Notes under the pieces: generated by a model
Databases searched by the model: none
Told to the model about the DNA's origin: nothing
The model's input: only the letters and a program-made list of their open reading frames with translations
Shown: one piece after another, positions 37,167-46,915 of the stretch
Layout of the letters: every line of letters begins with the position of its first letter
Position numbering within the stretch: the stretch's first letter is position 1
Source of the DNA: Caloranaerobacter sp. TR13
Lineage (GTDB): Bacteria; Bacillota; Clostridia; Tissierellales; Thermohalobacteraceae
Assembly: GCF_001316435.1 (NCBI RefSeq)
Contig: NZ_JXLL01000001.1
Span: forward strand, 248,001-312,000
Length of the DNA: 64,000 nucleotides
Reading direction: 5' to 3'
Program-made: the position numbers and the translations under genes

Positions 37167-37194
37167 AAAAAATCCCACATCTGTGGGGTTTTTT
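37167..37194 (+). terminator. Terminator after apt
   Basis: AAAAAATCCCACA (37167-37179) pairs with TGTGGGGTTTTTT (37182-37194), one wobble, two-base loop. Confidence 0.85.
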
Positions 37195-37317
37195 AACATA
37201 AGTGGTTTAGTTAATAATATTATTATGTTATACTATATCTATATAATTTAATGGAAAATTATGAGTTTACATAACAATGTTATGGAAACCAAAAAATAAG
37301 TAAGAGGGTGAATTGAT

Positions 37318-39471
37318 TTGTTAAACAGTCTCATAGATAAAATAAAGCAGTATAACCCTCATGGTGATATAGATATTGTAAAAAAAGCTTATTACTTTGC
37401 AGAAACTTCACATGAAGGGCAGTATAGAGTATCAGGAGATAAATATTTTATACATCCTTACAATGTTGCTTTAATATTGGCAGAACTCAATATGGATACA
37501 ACTACTATAGCTGCAGGTTTATTACATGATGTGGTTGAAGATACAGAAGTAACATTTGATGATATTGAAAGAGAGTTTGGTTTAGAGATTAGAAATTTGA
37601 TTGATGGAGTTACAAAACTAAGAAAATTGAAATTCAGTTCAAAACAGGAAAGACAAGCAGAAAACTTAAGAAAAATGATTATTGCAATGTCTAAAGATAT
37701 TAGGGTTATTATAATTAAGTTAGCAGATAGGCTTCATAATATGAGAACTTTAAATTATATGTCTGAGGCAAAGAAGAAAGAAAAAGCCTTAGAAACTATT
37801 GAAATATATGCACCTATTGCTCATAGATTAGGTATTTCAAAAATTAAATGGGAGTTAGAAGATTTAGCATTAAGATATCTTGATCCTGAAGGTTATTATG
37901 ACTTAGTTGAAAAAGTATCAATGAAGAGAAGAGAAAGAGAAAAGTATATTAACACAGTTATAGAATTATTATCTAAAAAATTAGATGAAATGGGTATAAA
38001 GAGTGAAATTAATGGTAGACCAAAGCACTTTTACAGTATTTATAGGAAAATGGTTTATCAGAATAAAACGTTTGAACAAATATATGATTTAACAGCTATT
38101 AGAGTTATAGTAGATAGTGTTAAGGATTGTTATGGTGTATTAGGTATAGTGCATACAATGTGGAAGCCAATACCTGGTAGATTTAAAGATTATATTGCTA
38201 TGCCGAAGCCTAATATGTATCAATCTCTACACACTACAGTTATTGGACCACAAGGAGAACCTTTAGAGATACAGATTAGGACATGGGAAATGCACAGAAC
38301 AGCAGAATATGGTATAGCAGCACATTGGAAATATAAAGAAGGTATAACTAAGAGTGATGATTTCGATAAAAAATTAAGCTGGCTAAGGCAGTTATTGGAA
38401 TGGCAAAATGAACTAAAAGACCCTAAAGAATTCATGGAATCATTAAAAATAGATTTATTTACAAATGAAGTTTTCGTGTTTACACCAAAAGGTGATGTAA
38501 TTAGTCTACCAGCTGGCTCAACTCCAATTGATTTTGCGTATAGAGTGCATACTGCAGTTGGTAATAATTGTATAGGGGCTAAAGTAGATGGTAGAATTGT
38601 ACCTCTTGATTATAAGCTGAAAAATGGCAATATTGTAGAAATACTTACTTCTGCGAATAGTAATGGTCCAAGCAGGGATTGGTTAAAAATTGTGAAAAGT
38701 AGCCATGCAAAGAGTAAGATTAGACAGTGGTTTAAGAAAGAAGAAAGAGCACAAAATATTAATAGAGGTAAAGAACTAATTGAAAAGGAAGTAAAAAGAC
38801 AAGGCTTTAAATTAACTGAAATTTTGAAAGAAGATTGGTTACAAGAAGTAGCTTCTAAATTGAGTTTAAATAATATCGATGACTTATATGCTGCAGTTGG
38901 TTATGGTAGTATTACATTATCACAGGTAATTCATAAACTAAAAGAACTCTATAAAGAATATTATAAAGAAGATAAGAAAGATGAAGAAATAGTAAAACAA
39001 ATAAAAAATAATAAAGAGTACAGACCAGCTCAAGGAGTAAAGATTAAAGGTATAGATAATATTATGGTGAGATTTTCAAAATGTTGTAACCCAGTGCCTG
39101 GAGATGAGATAATAGGTTATATTACTAGAGGAAGAGGGGTTTCAATTCATAGGAAGGATTGTCCAAACATAGCTGACCTAAGTATACAAGATAGATTTAT
39201 AGAAGTAGAATGGGATGATGCTAAAAAGGTTTCTTATCTAGCAGAGATACAAATTAAAGCTACTGATAGGTCAGGTTTGTTATCTGAGATTACTCAATTA
39301 TTAACAGAGAAGAATTTAACAGTTACTTCATTGAATGCTAGAACGAATAGGGAAAAAATAGCTCTTGTAAATTTAGTTTTGGAAATTAAAAGTGTTGAAC
39401 AATTAAATGAATTAATGAGGAAGATTAGAAGCATTAATGGAGTTATTGATGTGTATAGAGTTATTACTTAG
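37318..39471 (+). CDS. Bifunctional (p)ppGpp synthetase/hydrolase
   Basis: A 717-residue RelA/SpoT-family (Rel) protein controlling the stringent response. The hydrolase HD domain keeps HD (70-71) and ED (74-75). The synthetase domain has [24 protein letters not shown] ([21 protein letters not shown]), a Cys-containing zinc-finger-like region ([27 protein letters not shown]) and a C-terminal ACT domain follow. Both catalytic halves look active. TTG 37318 follows GAGGGTGA. Confidence 0.94.
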   Translation: MLNSLIDKIKQYNPHGDIDIVKKAYYFAETSHEGQYRVSGDKYFIHPYNVALILAELNMDTTTIAAGLLHDVVEDTEVTFDDIEREFGLEIRNLIDGVTKLRKLKFSSKQERQAENLRKMIIAMSKDIRVIIIKLADRLHNMRTLNYMSEAKKKEKALETIEIYAPIAHRLGISKIKWELEDLALRYLDPEGYYDLVEKVSMKRREREKYINTVIELLSKKLDEMGIKSEINGRPKHFYSIYRKMVYQNKTFEQIYDLTAIRVIVDSVKDCYGVLGIVHTMWKPIPGRFKDYIAMPKPNMYQSLHTTVIGPQGEPLEIQIRTWEMHRTAEYGIAAHWKYKEGITKSDDFDKKLSWLRQLLEWQNELKDPKEFMESLKIDLFTNEVFVFTPKGDVISLPAGSTPIDFAYRVHTAVGNNCIGAKVDGRIVPLDYKLKNGNIVEILTSANSNGPSRDWLKIVKSSHAKSKIRQWFKKEERAQNINRGKELIEKEVKRQGFKLTEILKEDWLQEVASKLSLNNIDDLYAAVGYGSITLSQVIHKLKELYKEYYKEDKKDEEIVKQIKNNKEYRPAQGVKIKGIDNIMVRFSKCCNPVPGDEIIGYITRGRGVSIHRKDCPNIADLSIQDRFIEVEWDDAKKVSYLAEIQIKATDRSGLLSEITQLLTEKNLTVTSLNARTNREKIALVNLVLEIKSVEQLNELMRKIRSINGVIDVYRVIT

Positions 39472-39484
39472 AAAGGATGAGAAA

Positions 39485-39934
39485 ATGCGAGCTGTTGTAC
39501 AGAGAGTTTCTAAAGCTAGTGTTAATGTAGAAGATGCTATTGTAGGTAGTATAAATAAAGGTTTACTTGTACTTTTAGGAGTAGGACAAGATGATGATGA
39601 AAAAGATTTAGATTATTTATGTGATAAAATCATAAATTTAAGAATATTTGAAGATGAAAATGGCAAAATGAATAAATCGCTATTGGATATTAAAGGAGAG
39701 TTATTAGTTGTATCACAGTTTACCTTATATGGAGATGTAAGGAAAGGTAGAAGGCCAAATTTTATGAATGCAGCGCAGCCACAAAAGGCAGAAAGTATGT
39801 ATTTAGATTTTGTTAATAAGATCATAAAAACAGGCATTAAAGTTGAAACTGGTAAGTTCGGTGAACATATGCATGTAGAGTTAATTAATGATGGGCCTGT
39901 TACTATTTTATTAGATAGTAAAAAGATATTCTAG
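39485..39934 (+). CDS. dtd: D-aminoacyl-tRNA deacylase
   Basis: A 149-residue proofreading enzyme that removes D-amino acids (and glycine from tRNA-Ala) from charged tRNAs. Motifs are [13 protein letters not shown], the SQFTLYGD catalytic strand and [14 protein letters not shown] 39485 follows AAAGGATGAG; the longer start at 39437 lies in the rel gene and is rejected. D-ornithine produced by the ornithine racemase could raise the need for such proofreading, by inference. Confidence 0.94.
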   Translation: MRAVVQRVSKASVNVEDAIVGSINKGLLVLLGVGQDDDEKDLDYLCDKIINLRIFEDENGKMNKSLLDIKGELLVVSQFTLYGDVRKGRRPNFMNAAQPQKAESMYLDFVNKIIKTGIKVETGKFGEHMHVELINDGPVTILLDSKKIF

Positions 39935-39945
39935 GAGGGAAAATA

Positions 39946-40566
39946 ATGATTTTTGAGAGACTACCTGTTGGAGTATATTCGGCAAATAGCTATATTATTG
40001 GATGTGAGAAAACGGGAGAAGCTGTAGTTGTTGATCCGGGTGGAGATGTTGATACTATATTAGAAAAAATAGAAGAGTTAGGATTGAAAGTAAGGTATAT
40101 AATATTAACTCATGGGCATGGTGATCACATAGGTGGAGTTATCGAATTAAAAGAAAAAACAAATGCAAAAATATTAATACATGCTGATGATGAATATATG
40201 TTAAAAGATAGCGATATTAATTTATCAAGTAAAATGAGTATAAAGAACGTTGAAGTAAATCCAGATGATGTACTTCAAGATAAAGATGTAATTAAAATTG
40301 GAAGTTACAATGCTTATATTATTCATACTCCTGGCCATACAAAGGGTAGTATCTGTATAAGATTAGAGAATAATATATTAACAGGAGATACGTTGTTTGC
40401 TGGTTCAATAGGTAGAACAGACTTACCTGGTGGTTCGCATGAAAATATTATAAAATCGATAAAAGAAAAAATACTAATTTATGATGATGACGTTAAAATT
40501 TTCCCAGGACACGGTCCTGCAACAACTATAGGAATTGAAAAAATAACAAATCCATTTATAGTATAG
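39946..40566 (+). CDS. MBL-fold metallo-hydrolase (glyoxalase II-like)
   Basis: A 206-residue metallo-beta-lactamase-fold hydrolase with the metal motif THGHGDHIGG (about 58-67), HTPGHTKGSI, LTGDTLF and FPGHGPATT. All metal ligands are present. Substrate is unknown; thioester or glyoxalase II-type activity is typical. AGGAGGG precedes the ATG, 11 bases after dtd, the common Firmicute order rel-dtd-MBL-hemZ. Confidence 0.9.
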   Translation: MIFERLPVGVYSANSYIIGCEKTGEAVVVDPGGDVDTILEKIEELGLKVRYIILTHGHGDHIGGVIELKEKTNAKILIHADDEYMLKDSDINLSSKMSIKNVEVNPDDVLQDKDVIKIGSYNAYIIHTPGHTKGSICIRLENNILTGDTLFAGSIGRTDLPGGSHENIIKSIKEKILIYDDDVKIFPGHGPATTIGIEKITNPFIV

Positions 40567-40640
40567 AAAAACACTTAAAAAGTATACTCTCAAAGATAGG
40601 TGGAAAACTAATAATAAACTATCTTTTTGGGGGTGTTTTA

Positions 40641-40814
40641 TTGAAAATATCAGAATATATTTATGGAAAGAGAAGTTTATATGATGATATTAGTTTAAAT
40701 GATATAATTGAATTCAGTTCATTAAATATAAGTAAAAATGACATTGCTAACGAATTTTATTTATCAAATAAATCTTTGAATAAATTATTAATGGAAATAG
40801 AAAAGGATTATTAA
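40641..40814 (+). CDS. Small protein before hemZ, unknown
   Basis: A 57-codon ORF starting with TTG 40641 after GGGGGTG and ending 11 bases before hemZ. The peptide (MKISEYIYGKRSLYDD...) is charged; residues 29-52 (NISKNDIANEFYLSNKSL...) could fold as a small helix-turn-helix, but I do not recognise a family. Spacing and its own ribosome-binding site support translation with hemZ. A hairpin (AAAGATAG 40592-40599, CTATCTTT 40619-40626) lies just upstream. Confidence 0.6.
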   Translation: MKISEYIYGKRSLYDDISLNDIIEFSSLNISKNDIANEFYLSNKSLNKLLMEIEKDY

Positions 40815-40825
40815 GGAGAATTGAA

Positions 40826-42310
40826 ATGGTTAATGTGGTTTTGAAAGGACATGATTTTGATTATGAAGTGTTTGAATTACTAAGAGTATTTTTTGTTAAT
40901 GATGAAATAAGATTTATAGATGAAGAGGCTTTGGTCAATGACCAAAGCCTCTTGATAGAAAGTATATTATATAAAAGTGATAACTCTTATGTTGTTGAAA
41001 CTAATATTAAGAAGGATGATAAACTTTTAACTTCATCAATTATTAACGAAATAGAAAAAATAACAATAAAAGATTTTAGTGAAAAAAAGAAATTGAAAAT
41101 TGCAGTTAAGATGTCGATCTATGAAGCAGTTACAAAAGTTGTTGAAGTGAAAGCTCCTTGGGGAATATTAACAGGAGTAAGGCCTACAAAAGTAGTACAC
41201 GAATTAATTGATAAAGGATACAATAACGAATCTATTTTAGAAATATTATTAAACAATTACAAAATGTTCGAAGAAAAGGCTAAATTAATTTTAGACATCG
41301 CTAGATTGCAGAGAAAGTATATATATCCTGTTTCAAAAAAAAATTTTAGTTTGTATGTTAGTATTCCATTTTGTCCAACAAGATGTGTATATTGTTCTTT
41401 TCCTTCTAATCCACTAGATAAGACAAAAGGTTATGTGAGTGAGTATGTAGAGAAGCTAGTATATGAAATAGATAAAGTTGGAGAATTAACAGAGAATATG
41501 CACATAAATACCGTTTATATTGGTGGAGGTACACCTACATCGATCTCTATTTCATATTTAGAAAAAATAATCGATAGAATTCAAAAAGTATTTGGAGCAG
41601 ACAATATAATAGAATTTACTGTTGAAGCAGGGCGTCCAGATACGATATCGAGAGATGTACTTACAAAATTAAAAAAACTAGGAATTGATAGAATAAGTAT
41701 AAATCCACAAACTATGAATGAAAATACATTGAAATTGATTGGCAGAAAGCATAGCTCAAAAGATATTTTGAAAGCATATAGTTTAGCTAGAGAAATAGGT
41801 TTTAGTAATATAAATATGGATTTAATTGTTGGTTTACCTGATGAAGATGTTGAAGATATTGCAAAGACAATGGAACTTATAGTTAAATTAAAGCCTGACA
41901 ATTTAACTGTTCATACTATGGCAATTAAAAGAGCTTCAAAACTGAATGAGAGTTTGAATGATTTTAAACTATCAAAGCAAATAGAAATTGAGAGAATGAT
42001 TGATATAACGAAAAAATTCGCTCACGAAATGGGCATGTATCCATACTATTTATATAGACAAAAACAGATTTTAGGCAATATGGAAAATATAGGCTATACA
42101 ATACCAGATAAAGAATGTTTATATAACATTTTAATTATGGAGGAAAAGCAAACAATTTTAGCTGTTGGAGCAGGTGGAGTATCGAAATTTTTCTTTCCGG
42201 ATGAAAATAGAATTGAACGTGTTCCAAATGTAAAAAATATTTATGAATATTTAAAACGTGTTGACGAAATGGTTGAAAGAAAGAAAAAGTTTATTAAGTT
42301 ATTGACATAA
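40826..42310 (+). CDS. hemZ: Coproporphyrinogen III oxidase-like radical SAM enzyme HemZ
   Basis: A 494-residue radical-SAM protein with an N-terminal extension of about 170 residues, the cluster C183-x3-C187-x2-C190 in SIPFCPTRCVYCSF, GGGTPTSIS, and the later NMDLIVGLPDED. HemZ-type proteins are annotated as coproporphyrinogen dehydrogenases, but many relatives do other heme or nucleic-acid chemistry; no other heme genes are nearby. AAGGAGAATTGAA precedes the ATG. Codons 33-43 form a perfect GC-rich hairpin. Confidence 0.87.
   Translation: MVNVVLKGHDFDYEVFELLRVFFVNDEIRFIDEEALVNDQSLLIESILYKSDNSYVVETNIKKDDKLLTSSIINEIEKITIKDFSEKKKLKIAVKMSIYEAVTKVVEVKAPWGILTGVRPTKVVHELIDKGYNNESILEILLNNYKMFEEKAKLILDIARLQRKYIYPVSKKNFSLYVSIPFCPTRCVYCSFPSNPLDKTKGYVSEYVEKLVYEIDKVGELTENMHINTVYIGGGTPTSISISYLEKIIDRIQKVFGADNIIEFTVEAGRPDTISRDVLTKLKKLGIDRISINPQTMNENTLKLIGRKHSSKDILKAYSLAREIGFSNINMDLIVGLPDEDVEDIAKTMELIVKLKPDNLTVHTMAIKRASKLNESLNDFKLSKQIEIERMIDITKKFAHEMGMYPYYLYRQKQILGNMENIGYTIPDKECLYNILIMEEKQTILAVGAGGVSKFFFPDENRIERVPNVKNIYEYLKRVDEMVERKKKFIKLLT
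40923..40953. repeat. Perfect 14-bp inverted repeat inside hemZ
   Basis: AAGAGGCTTTGGTC (40923-40936) and GACCAAAGCCTCTT (40940-40953) form a flawless 14-bp stem with a three-base loop. It encodes residues 33-43 of HemZ. Confidence 0.85.
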
Positions 42311-42330
42311 AATAATATTTTAATTATAAT
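42302..42330 (+). promoter_or_regulatory. Consensus sigma-A promoter of hisS-aspS
   Basis: TTGACA (42302-42307), a 17-base spacer and TATAAT (42325-42330), a perfect match to both hexamers. The -35 overlaps the hemZ stop codon. The transcript would start near 42337, at the beginning of the T-box leader. Confidence 0.85.
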
Positions 42331-42354
42331 TATTAGAAATATTATAAATACTAT

Positions 42355-42589
42355 GAAGGAGAGTAGTAGTTAGGTCACTGAGCTTAAGAGAGCCGGCGGT
42401 GGTGGGAATCCGGTGCTTACATCTAACGAAGACACTCTGGAGTAGGTAGCTTGAAAGTTAGTAGAGCTATTCGTAAACCAGCGTTAATGGTATTAAAGTG
42501 GGGTATTATTTACCCAATAAGGGTGGCACCGCGGGATTTAACCTCTCGTCCCTGTCATAAAGTTTGGACAGTGATGAGAGGTTTTTTTC
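42355..42589 (+). promoter_or_regulatory. T-box riboswitch, specifier GAC (Asp)
   Basis: A T-box leader that reads tRNA charging. AGAGT (42360-42364) pairs with ACTCT to form the base of stem I, and GTTAG with CTAAC above it, leaving GAAGAC in the specifier loop; the codon is therefore GAC (42431-42433). The T-box sequence AGGGTGGCACCGCGGG is at 42520-42534. A terminator (AACCTCTC from 42540 with GAGAGGTT at 42576-42583, then T-run) follows, with an antiterminator alternative through the T-box sequence. Uncharged tRNA-Asp should promote read-through into hisS-aspS. Confidence 0.93.
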
Positions 42590-42624
42590 TAACACATTAT
42601 AACATATTCTAAGGAGGGGTAACG

Positions 42625-43893
42625 ATGATTATGAAAGCACCAAGAGGTACAAAAGATGTATTACCTGCTGATTCATACAAATGGCAGTATTTAGAAAATT
42701 TATTTAGGGAGACATGTAAAGAGTTTGGATATAAAGAAATAAGAACACCAATTTTTGAGCATACAGAGCTATTTGAAAGAGGTGTTGGTGAGACAACTGA
42801 TGTAGTTCAAAAGGAAATGTATACTTTTGAAGATAGAGGTGGAAGGAGTATAACGCTAAAACCTGAAGGAACAGCTTCTGTTGTAAGAGCGTATGTAGAA
42901 AATAAGTTGTTTGCAGAACCACAACCAACTAAAGTGTTTTACATAACTCCGGTTTTAAGATATGAAAGGCCACAAAAGGGAAGATTAAGAGAACATCATC
43001 AATTTGGAGTTGAGGTTTTTGGCTCAAATAGTGCATCTATAGATGCTGAAGTTATAAGTTTAGTGTGGTCAGTTTATAGAAAATTAGGAATAGAGGATAT
43101 AGAGCTTAATATAAACAGTGTAGGCTGTCCAAAATGCAGAAAAGAATATAACGAGATACTTAAAAACTACTTGTCAAATAAACTGGAAAACTTATGCCAA
43201 ACATGTCAAGTGAGATATGAAAAAAACCCAATGAGAATTATTGACTGTAAAAATGAAAAATGTCAATATGAACTAAAAGATGTACCCTTGATGATTGATT
43301 ATTTATGTGATGAGTGCAAAAGTCATTTTGAACAACTTAAAGATTATTTGTCAATTCTTAATATTAACTTTATTGTAAATCCAAAAATTGTAAGAGGGTT
43401 AGATTATTATACGAAAACAGCTTTTGAGTTTATTTCTACTGAAATAGGAGCTAAATCGACTGTTTGTGGTGGTGGAAGATATGATGGGCTAGTTGAAGAA
43501 ATTGGAGGACCATCAACACCAGGTGTTGGATTTGGTATGGGTATTGAAAGATTATTGTTAACCCTTGAAAATAAGGGCATTGAAATTCCTAAACCTAAGA
43601 GACTAGAGGTTTTTCTTATTGCAATAGGTGAGAATGCAGAAAAAGAAGCTTTTAAGATACTTTATAATTTAAGAAAAGAAGGAATATCATCAGAGAAAGA
43701 TCATTTAGGAAGAAGTATAAAAGCACAATTTAAATATGCAAATAAACTAGATGCTAAATTTACATTAGTGCTAGGAGAAGATGAACTAAATAAAGGATTA
43801 GTAAAAATCAAGAATATGGATACTGGTCAGCAAATTGATATTAAGATTGAAGATATATCTAAATTTATTAAAGAGCAAGGAGGTAATAGATAA
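42625..43893 (+). CDS. hisS: Histidyl-tRNA synthetase
   Basis: A 422-residue class II synthetase. Motif 2 is in VLRYERPQKGRLREHHQFGVEVFG, the histidine-specific loops are GLDYYTKTAFEF and GGGRYDGL, and motif 3 is GFGMGIERLLL. A four-Cys pattern (CPKC, CQTC, CKNEKC, CDEC) in the insertion domain looks like a zinc site. GGAGGGG precedes ATG 42625. It is regulated by the T-box upstream and joined to aspS. Confidence 0.95.
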   Translation: MIMKAPRGTKDVLPADSYKWQYLENLFRETCKEFGYKEIRTPIFEHTELFERGVGETTDVVQKEMYTFEDRGGRSITLKPEGTASVVRAYVENKLFAEPQPTKVFYITPVLRYERPQKGRLREHHQFGVEVFGSNSASIDAEVISLVWSVYRKLGIEDIELNINSVGCPKCRKEYNEILKNYLSNKLENLCQTCQVRYEKNPMRIIDCKNEKCQYELKDVPLMIDYLCDECKSHFEQLKDYLSILNINFIVNPKIVRGLDYYTKTAFEFISTEIGAKSTVCGGGRYDGLVEEIGGPSTPGVGFGMGIERLLLTLENKGIEIPKPKRLEVFLIAIGENAEKEAFKILYNLRKEGISSEKDHLGRSIKAQFKYANKLDAKFTLVLGEDELNKGLVKIKNMDTGQQIDIKIEDISKFIKEQGGNR

Positions 43894-45680
43894 TGGGAGA
43901 GACAATGGGCAAGCTAAGACGTACTACTATGTGTGGCAACTTAAGAGTTGAAGATATTGGTAAAGAAGTTGTGCTAATGGGCTGGGTTCAAAAAAGAAGA
44001 AATTTAGGTGGTTTAATTTTTGTGGATTTAAGAGATACAACAGGAATTGTTCAAATAGTTTTTGATAATGATGTATCAGAAAAGGCTTTTACTAAAGCAG
44101 ATCAGATTAGAAGTGAATATGTAATTGCAGTAAAAGGAAAGGTCTATAAAAGACAATCTATAAATGAGAATTTACCAACAGGGGAGATAGAAGTATTTGC
44201 AGAGGAACTAAAAATATTAGATGAAGCAGAAACTCCACCTATTTATATAAAAGATAATGATGATGTTTCAGAAGCTATGAGATTAAAGTATAGATATCTT
44301 GATTTAAGAAAACCATCAATGCAGCAAAAGTTAAAAATTAGGCATAAAACAGCAAAAATTGTAAGAGATTTTTTGGATGAAAATAATTTTATTGAAGTTG
44401 AGACTCCTATGCTTACAAAAACAACACCAGAAGGTGCGAGAGATTACCTTGTACCTAGTAGGGTTAATCCGGGCAAATTTTATGCTTTACCTCAGTCACC
44501 ACAGTTATTTAAACAATTATTAATGGTATCAGGTATGGATAGATATTATCAAATAGTAAAATGTTTTAGAGATGAAGATTTAAGAGCTAATAGGCAGCCT
44601 GAATTTACACAAATAGATATAGAAATGTCATTTGTAGATGTAGATGATGTGATTAGTATTAATGAAAAGTTACTATACAGGATTTTTAAAGAAATAAAAG
44701 GAATTGAAATAGAATTACCTATAAAAAGAATGAGCTATAACGAAGCAATGGAGAGATATGGTTCTGACAAACCTGATTTAAGATTTGGATTTGAATTAAA
44801 AAATATATCTGACATTGTTGAGAATTCAAATTTTAAGGTGTTTTCAGGAACTATCAGTAATGGGGGCAATGTTAGAGGAATTAATTTTAATGGATGTGCT
44901 GAAAAATTTAGTAGAAAAGAAATTTCTAAACTAGAAGATTTTGTAAAAACATATGGTGCTAAAGGTCTTGCTTGGATAAAAGTGACTGAAGATGGTGTAA
45001 CATCTCCAATAAGTAAGTTTTTAAGTGAAGATGAAATTGAAGCTATTTTAGAAAGAATGGAAGCAAAGACAGGCGACTTACTTATGTTCGTTGCAGATAA
45101 ACCTTCAGTAGTATTTGATGCATTAGGACATTTAAGAGTAGAAGTTGCTAAAAGATTAGATATAATAGATAAAAATGAGTTTAAATTAGTATGGATAACT
45201 GATTTCCCACTTTTTGAATATGATGAGGAAGAGGGTAGATATGTAGCTAAGCACCATCCATTTACACATCCAGTAGATGAAGATATAGAATTTTTGGAAA
45301 CTGCACCTGAAAAAGTAAGAGCAAAGGCTTATGATATTGTTATTAATGGAGATGAAATTGGTGGTGGAAGTATAAGAATCAATAATTCTCAGTTACAAGA
45401 AAGAATGTTTAAAGCATTAGGTTTTACTTTAGAAGAAGCATGGAATAAATTTGGATTTTTACTTGAAGCATTTAAATATGGTACTCCTCCTCATGGAGGT
45501 ATTGCATATGGATTTGATAGATTAATAATGTTGCTTACAGATAGTGACAACATAAGGGATGTAATTGCATTCCCTAAAACACAAAATGCAACTTGTTTAT
45601 TAACAAATGCACCATCTGAAGCTTCAAATGAACAGTTAAAAGAACTACACATAAATGTTGAACCTGATAATGAAAAATAA
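43893..45680 (+). CDS. aspS: Aspartyl-tRNA synthetase
   Basis: A 595-residue class II synthetase of the bacterial type: N-terminal OB-fold anticodon domain ([22 protein letters not shown]), motif 2 region [28 protein letters not shown]-like, a GAD insertion domain and motif 3 [12 protein letters not shown]. The hisS stop and this start share one base (TAATG), so translation is coupled. AGGAGG lies at the end of hisS. Confidence 0.95.
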   Translation: [595 protein letters not shown]

Positions 45681-45708
45681 GCTGGGAAAATACCCCAGCT
45701 TATTTTAG
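45676..45708. terminator. Terminator between aspS and the split permease operon
   Basis: AATAAGCTGGG (45676-45686) pairs with CCCAGCTTATT (45694-45704), eleven perfect pairs, followed by TTA. It overlaps the aspS stop and ends at the stop of the convergent permease gene, so it may serve both. Confidence 0.82.
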
Positions 45709-46250
45709 CTTAATTCAATTATTTTCTTCTCTGTATTTGGAGTGTTAGCATGTTCAACAAGTAATGAAACTAAATAAGACATACATAAAATTGAAATTAT
45801 AGTTAGAATCCATCTTAAAAACATAAATTTAATTCCTAAAAACTTTGCTTCGTTTAATAACATAGGAACTTTAATAACGGCCCATGAACTTAATATTATT
45901 ACTATGTTTGAAATACTTGCTCCTTTTTTAATTAAAGTTTTGCATATAGGAAATGCAGCATATATAGGTCCTGCTGAAAAACTACCAAGAATAAATGAGA
46001 GTACAGTACCTTTAATTCCTGAATTTTCTCCAAGGTTATTTATTATAACATTTTTAGGAACATTTTTTTCTATTAGAGATGTTATAACAAAAATCGCAGG
46101 CATTATTTCTAACATTTCTTTTACATAGTATATACTATTTTTTACTGATAAGATAGCTTTATCTGTATTTACCCAAAATAGTACTAAATAAATTAAGCTG
46201 ACAAGAGTTAATAGTTTATTTTTTTTGATTTTCACTAAAATATTATTCAT
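45705..46250 (-). CDS. Half-size permease, second gene
   Basis: A 181-residue membrane protein with about five hydrophobic segments and the stretch GSFSAGPIYAAFPICKTLIKKGAS, which resembles the repeat of the ArsP/DUF318 permease family. Full-length relatives are about 300-350 residues, so this is one half. It overlaps the preceding half by ATGA. The substrate is unknown; arsenic or metal-related export is a family possibility only. Confidence 0.72.
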   Translation of the reverse strand: MNNILVKIKKNKLLTLVSLIYLVLFWVNTDKAILSVKNSIYYVKEMLEIMPAIFVITSLIEKNVPKNVIINNLGENSGIKGTVLSFILGSFSAGPIYAAFPICKTLIKKGASISNIVIILSSWAVIKVPMLLNEAKFLGIKFMFLRWILTIISILCMSYLVSLLVEHANTPNTEKKIIELS

Positions 46251-46729
46251 ATTAGTACCCCCATTAAGAAAGAAATAAATAGAGCAAAGATAAAGCTTAA
46301 AGTATTTCTTATTACCGCAAATTTTGTACCAAAGTTTTTCTTTTCTAAAGGAAACGTAACGATTCCAACCATTGTTAAAGTAGTTAAAAAAGATGCTATA
46401 GGAATTATACTTGCACCTCTGTCAACTAAAGAGCCAACTAGAGGAAAAGCAACAAAAGCTGGAATTAATGTTATACTACCTATTAAAGCAGAAACAATAG
46501 TAGATGATATTACTTTTGAAGTTCCCATAAAGTCTTTTATAATATGTGGAGGAATAAATGTTAAAATTAACCCAATTAAAAATAGAACTGCTATGATTTC
46601 ACCTATCATATTTTTCATTAGCTTTTTAGCCATTTTTACTGAATTAATAGTTTTTTTCTTGTCTTTACCTAAAAAAATTATAAAAAGTACAATAGTAATG
46701 ATCCATAAAAGTATAGTAAAAAGATCCAT
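46247..46729 (-). CDS. Half-size permease, first gene
   Basis: A 160-residue membrane protein with about five hydrophobic segments and LIPAFVAFPLVGSLVDRGAS, the counterpart of the motif in the other half. Starts at ATG 46729, three bases past the stop of a 26-codon leader gene whose final codons (GGAGAG) provide its ribosome-binding site. The pair probably forms a heterodimeric transporter of the DUF318/ArsP type. Confidence 0.72.
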   Translation of the reverse strand: MDLFTILLWIITIVLFIIFLGKDKKKTINSVKMAKKLMKNMIGEIIAVLFLIGLILTFIPPHIIKDFMGTSKVISSTIVSALIGSITLIPAFVAFPLVGSLVDRGASIIPIASFLTTLTMVGIVTFPLEKKNFGTKFAVIRNTLSFIFALFISFLMGVLI

Positions 46730-46732
46730 TTT

Positions 46733-46813
46733 TTATCTCTCCATTTCTTTTGGATTTGGTGCCTTTACTACAAAAAATTCAAGAATTTCATCATTAAAAA
46801 CTTTTTCTATCAT
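46733..46813 (-). CDS. 26-residue leader peptide of the split permease operon
   Basis: A 26-codon ORF (MIEKVFNDEILEF... to ...PKEMER) with an excellent AAAGGAGG ribosome-binding site nine bases before its ATG. It ends three bases before the permease start. The peptide is amphipathic without a clear membrane helix and lacks runs of one amino acid that would mark an attenuation leader. It is the first gene of an operon divergent from a Crp/Fnr regulator. Function unknown. Confidence 0.6.
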   Translation of the reverse strand: MIEKVFNDEILEFFVVKAPNPKEMER

Positions 46814-46847
46814 AGAAAAATCCTCCTTTTATTGTTTTCACTTTTAT

Positions 46848-46889
46848 ATTATAATTTCAGTATAAATATAATTCTGTAACTTATGTTAC
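46848..46889 (-). promoter_or_regulatory. Activator-type promoter with Crp/Fnr-like palindrome
   Basis: On the minus strand a TATAAT (46848-46853) has no recognisable -35. The palindrome GTAACTTATGTTAC (46876-46889) is centred at 46882.5, about 41.5 bases upstream of a start near 46841, the classical class II position for Crp/Fnr activation. The same site lies 26 bases before the regulator's ATG, so it may also be autoregulatory. Confidence 0.6.
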
Positions 46890-46915
46890 GAATCTAGTTG
46901 TAAGAGGGGCAATAA

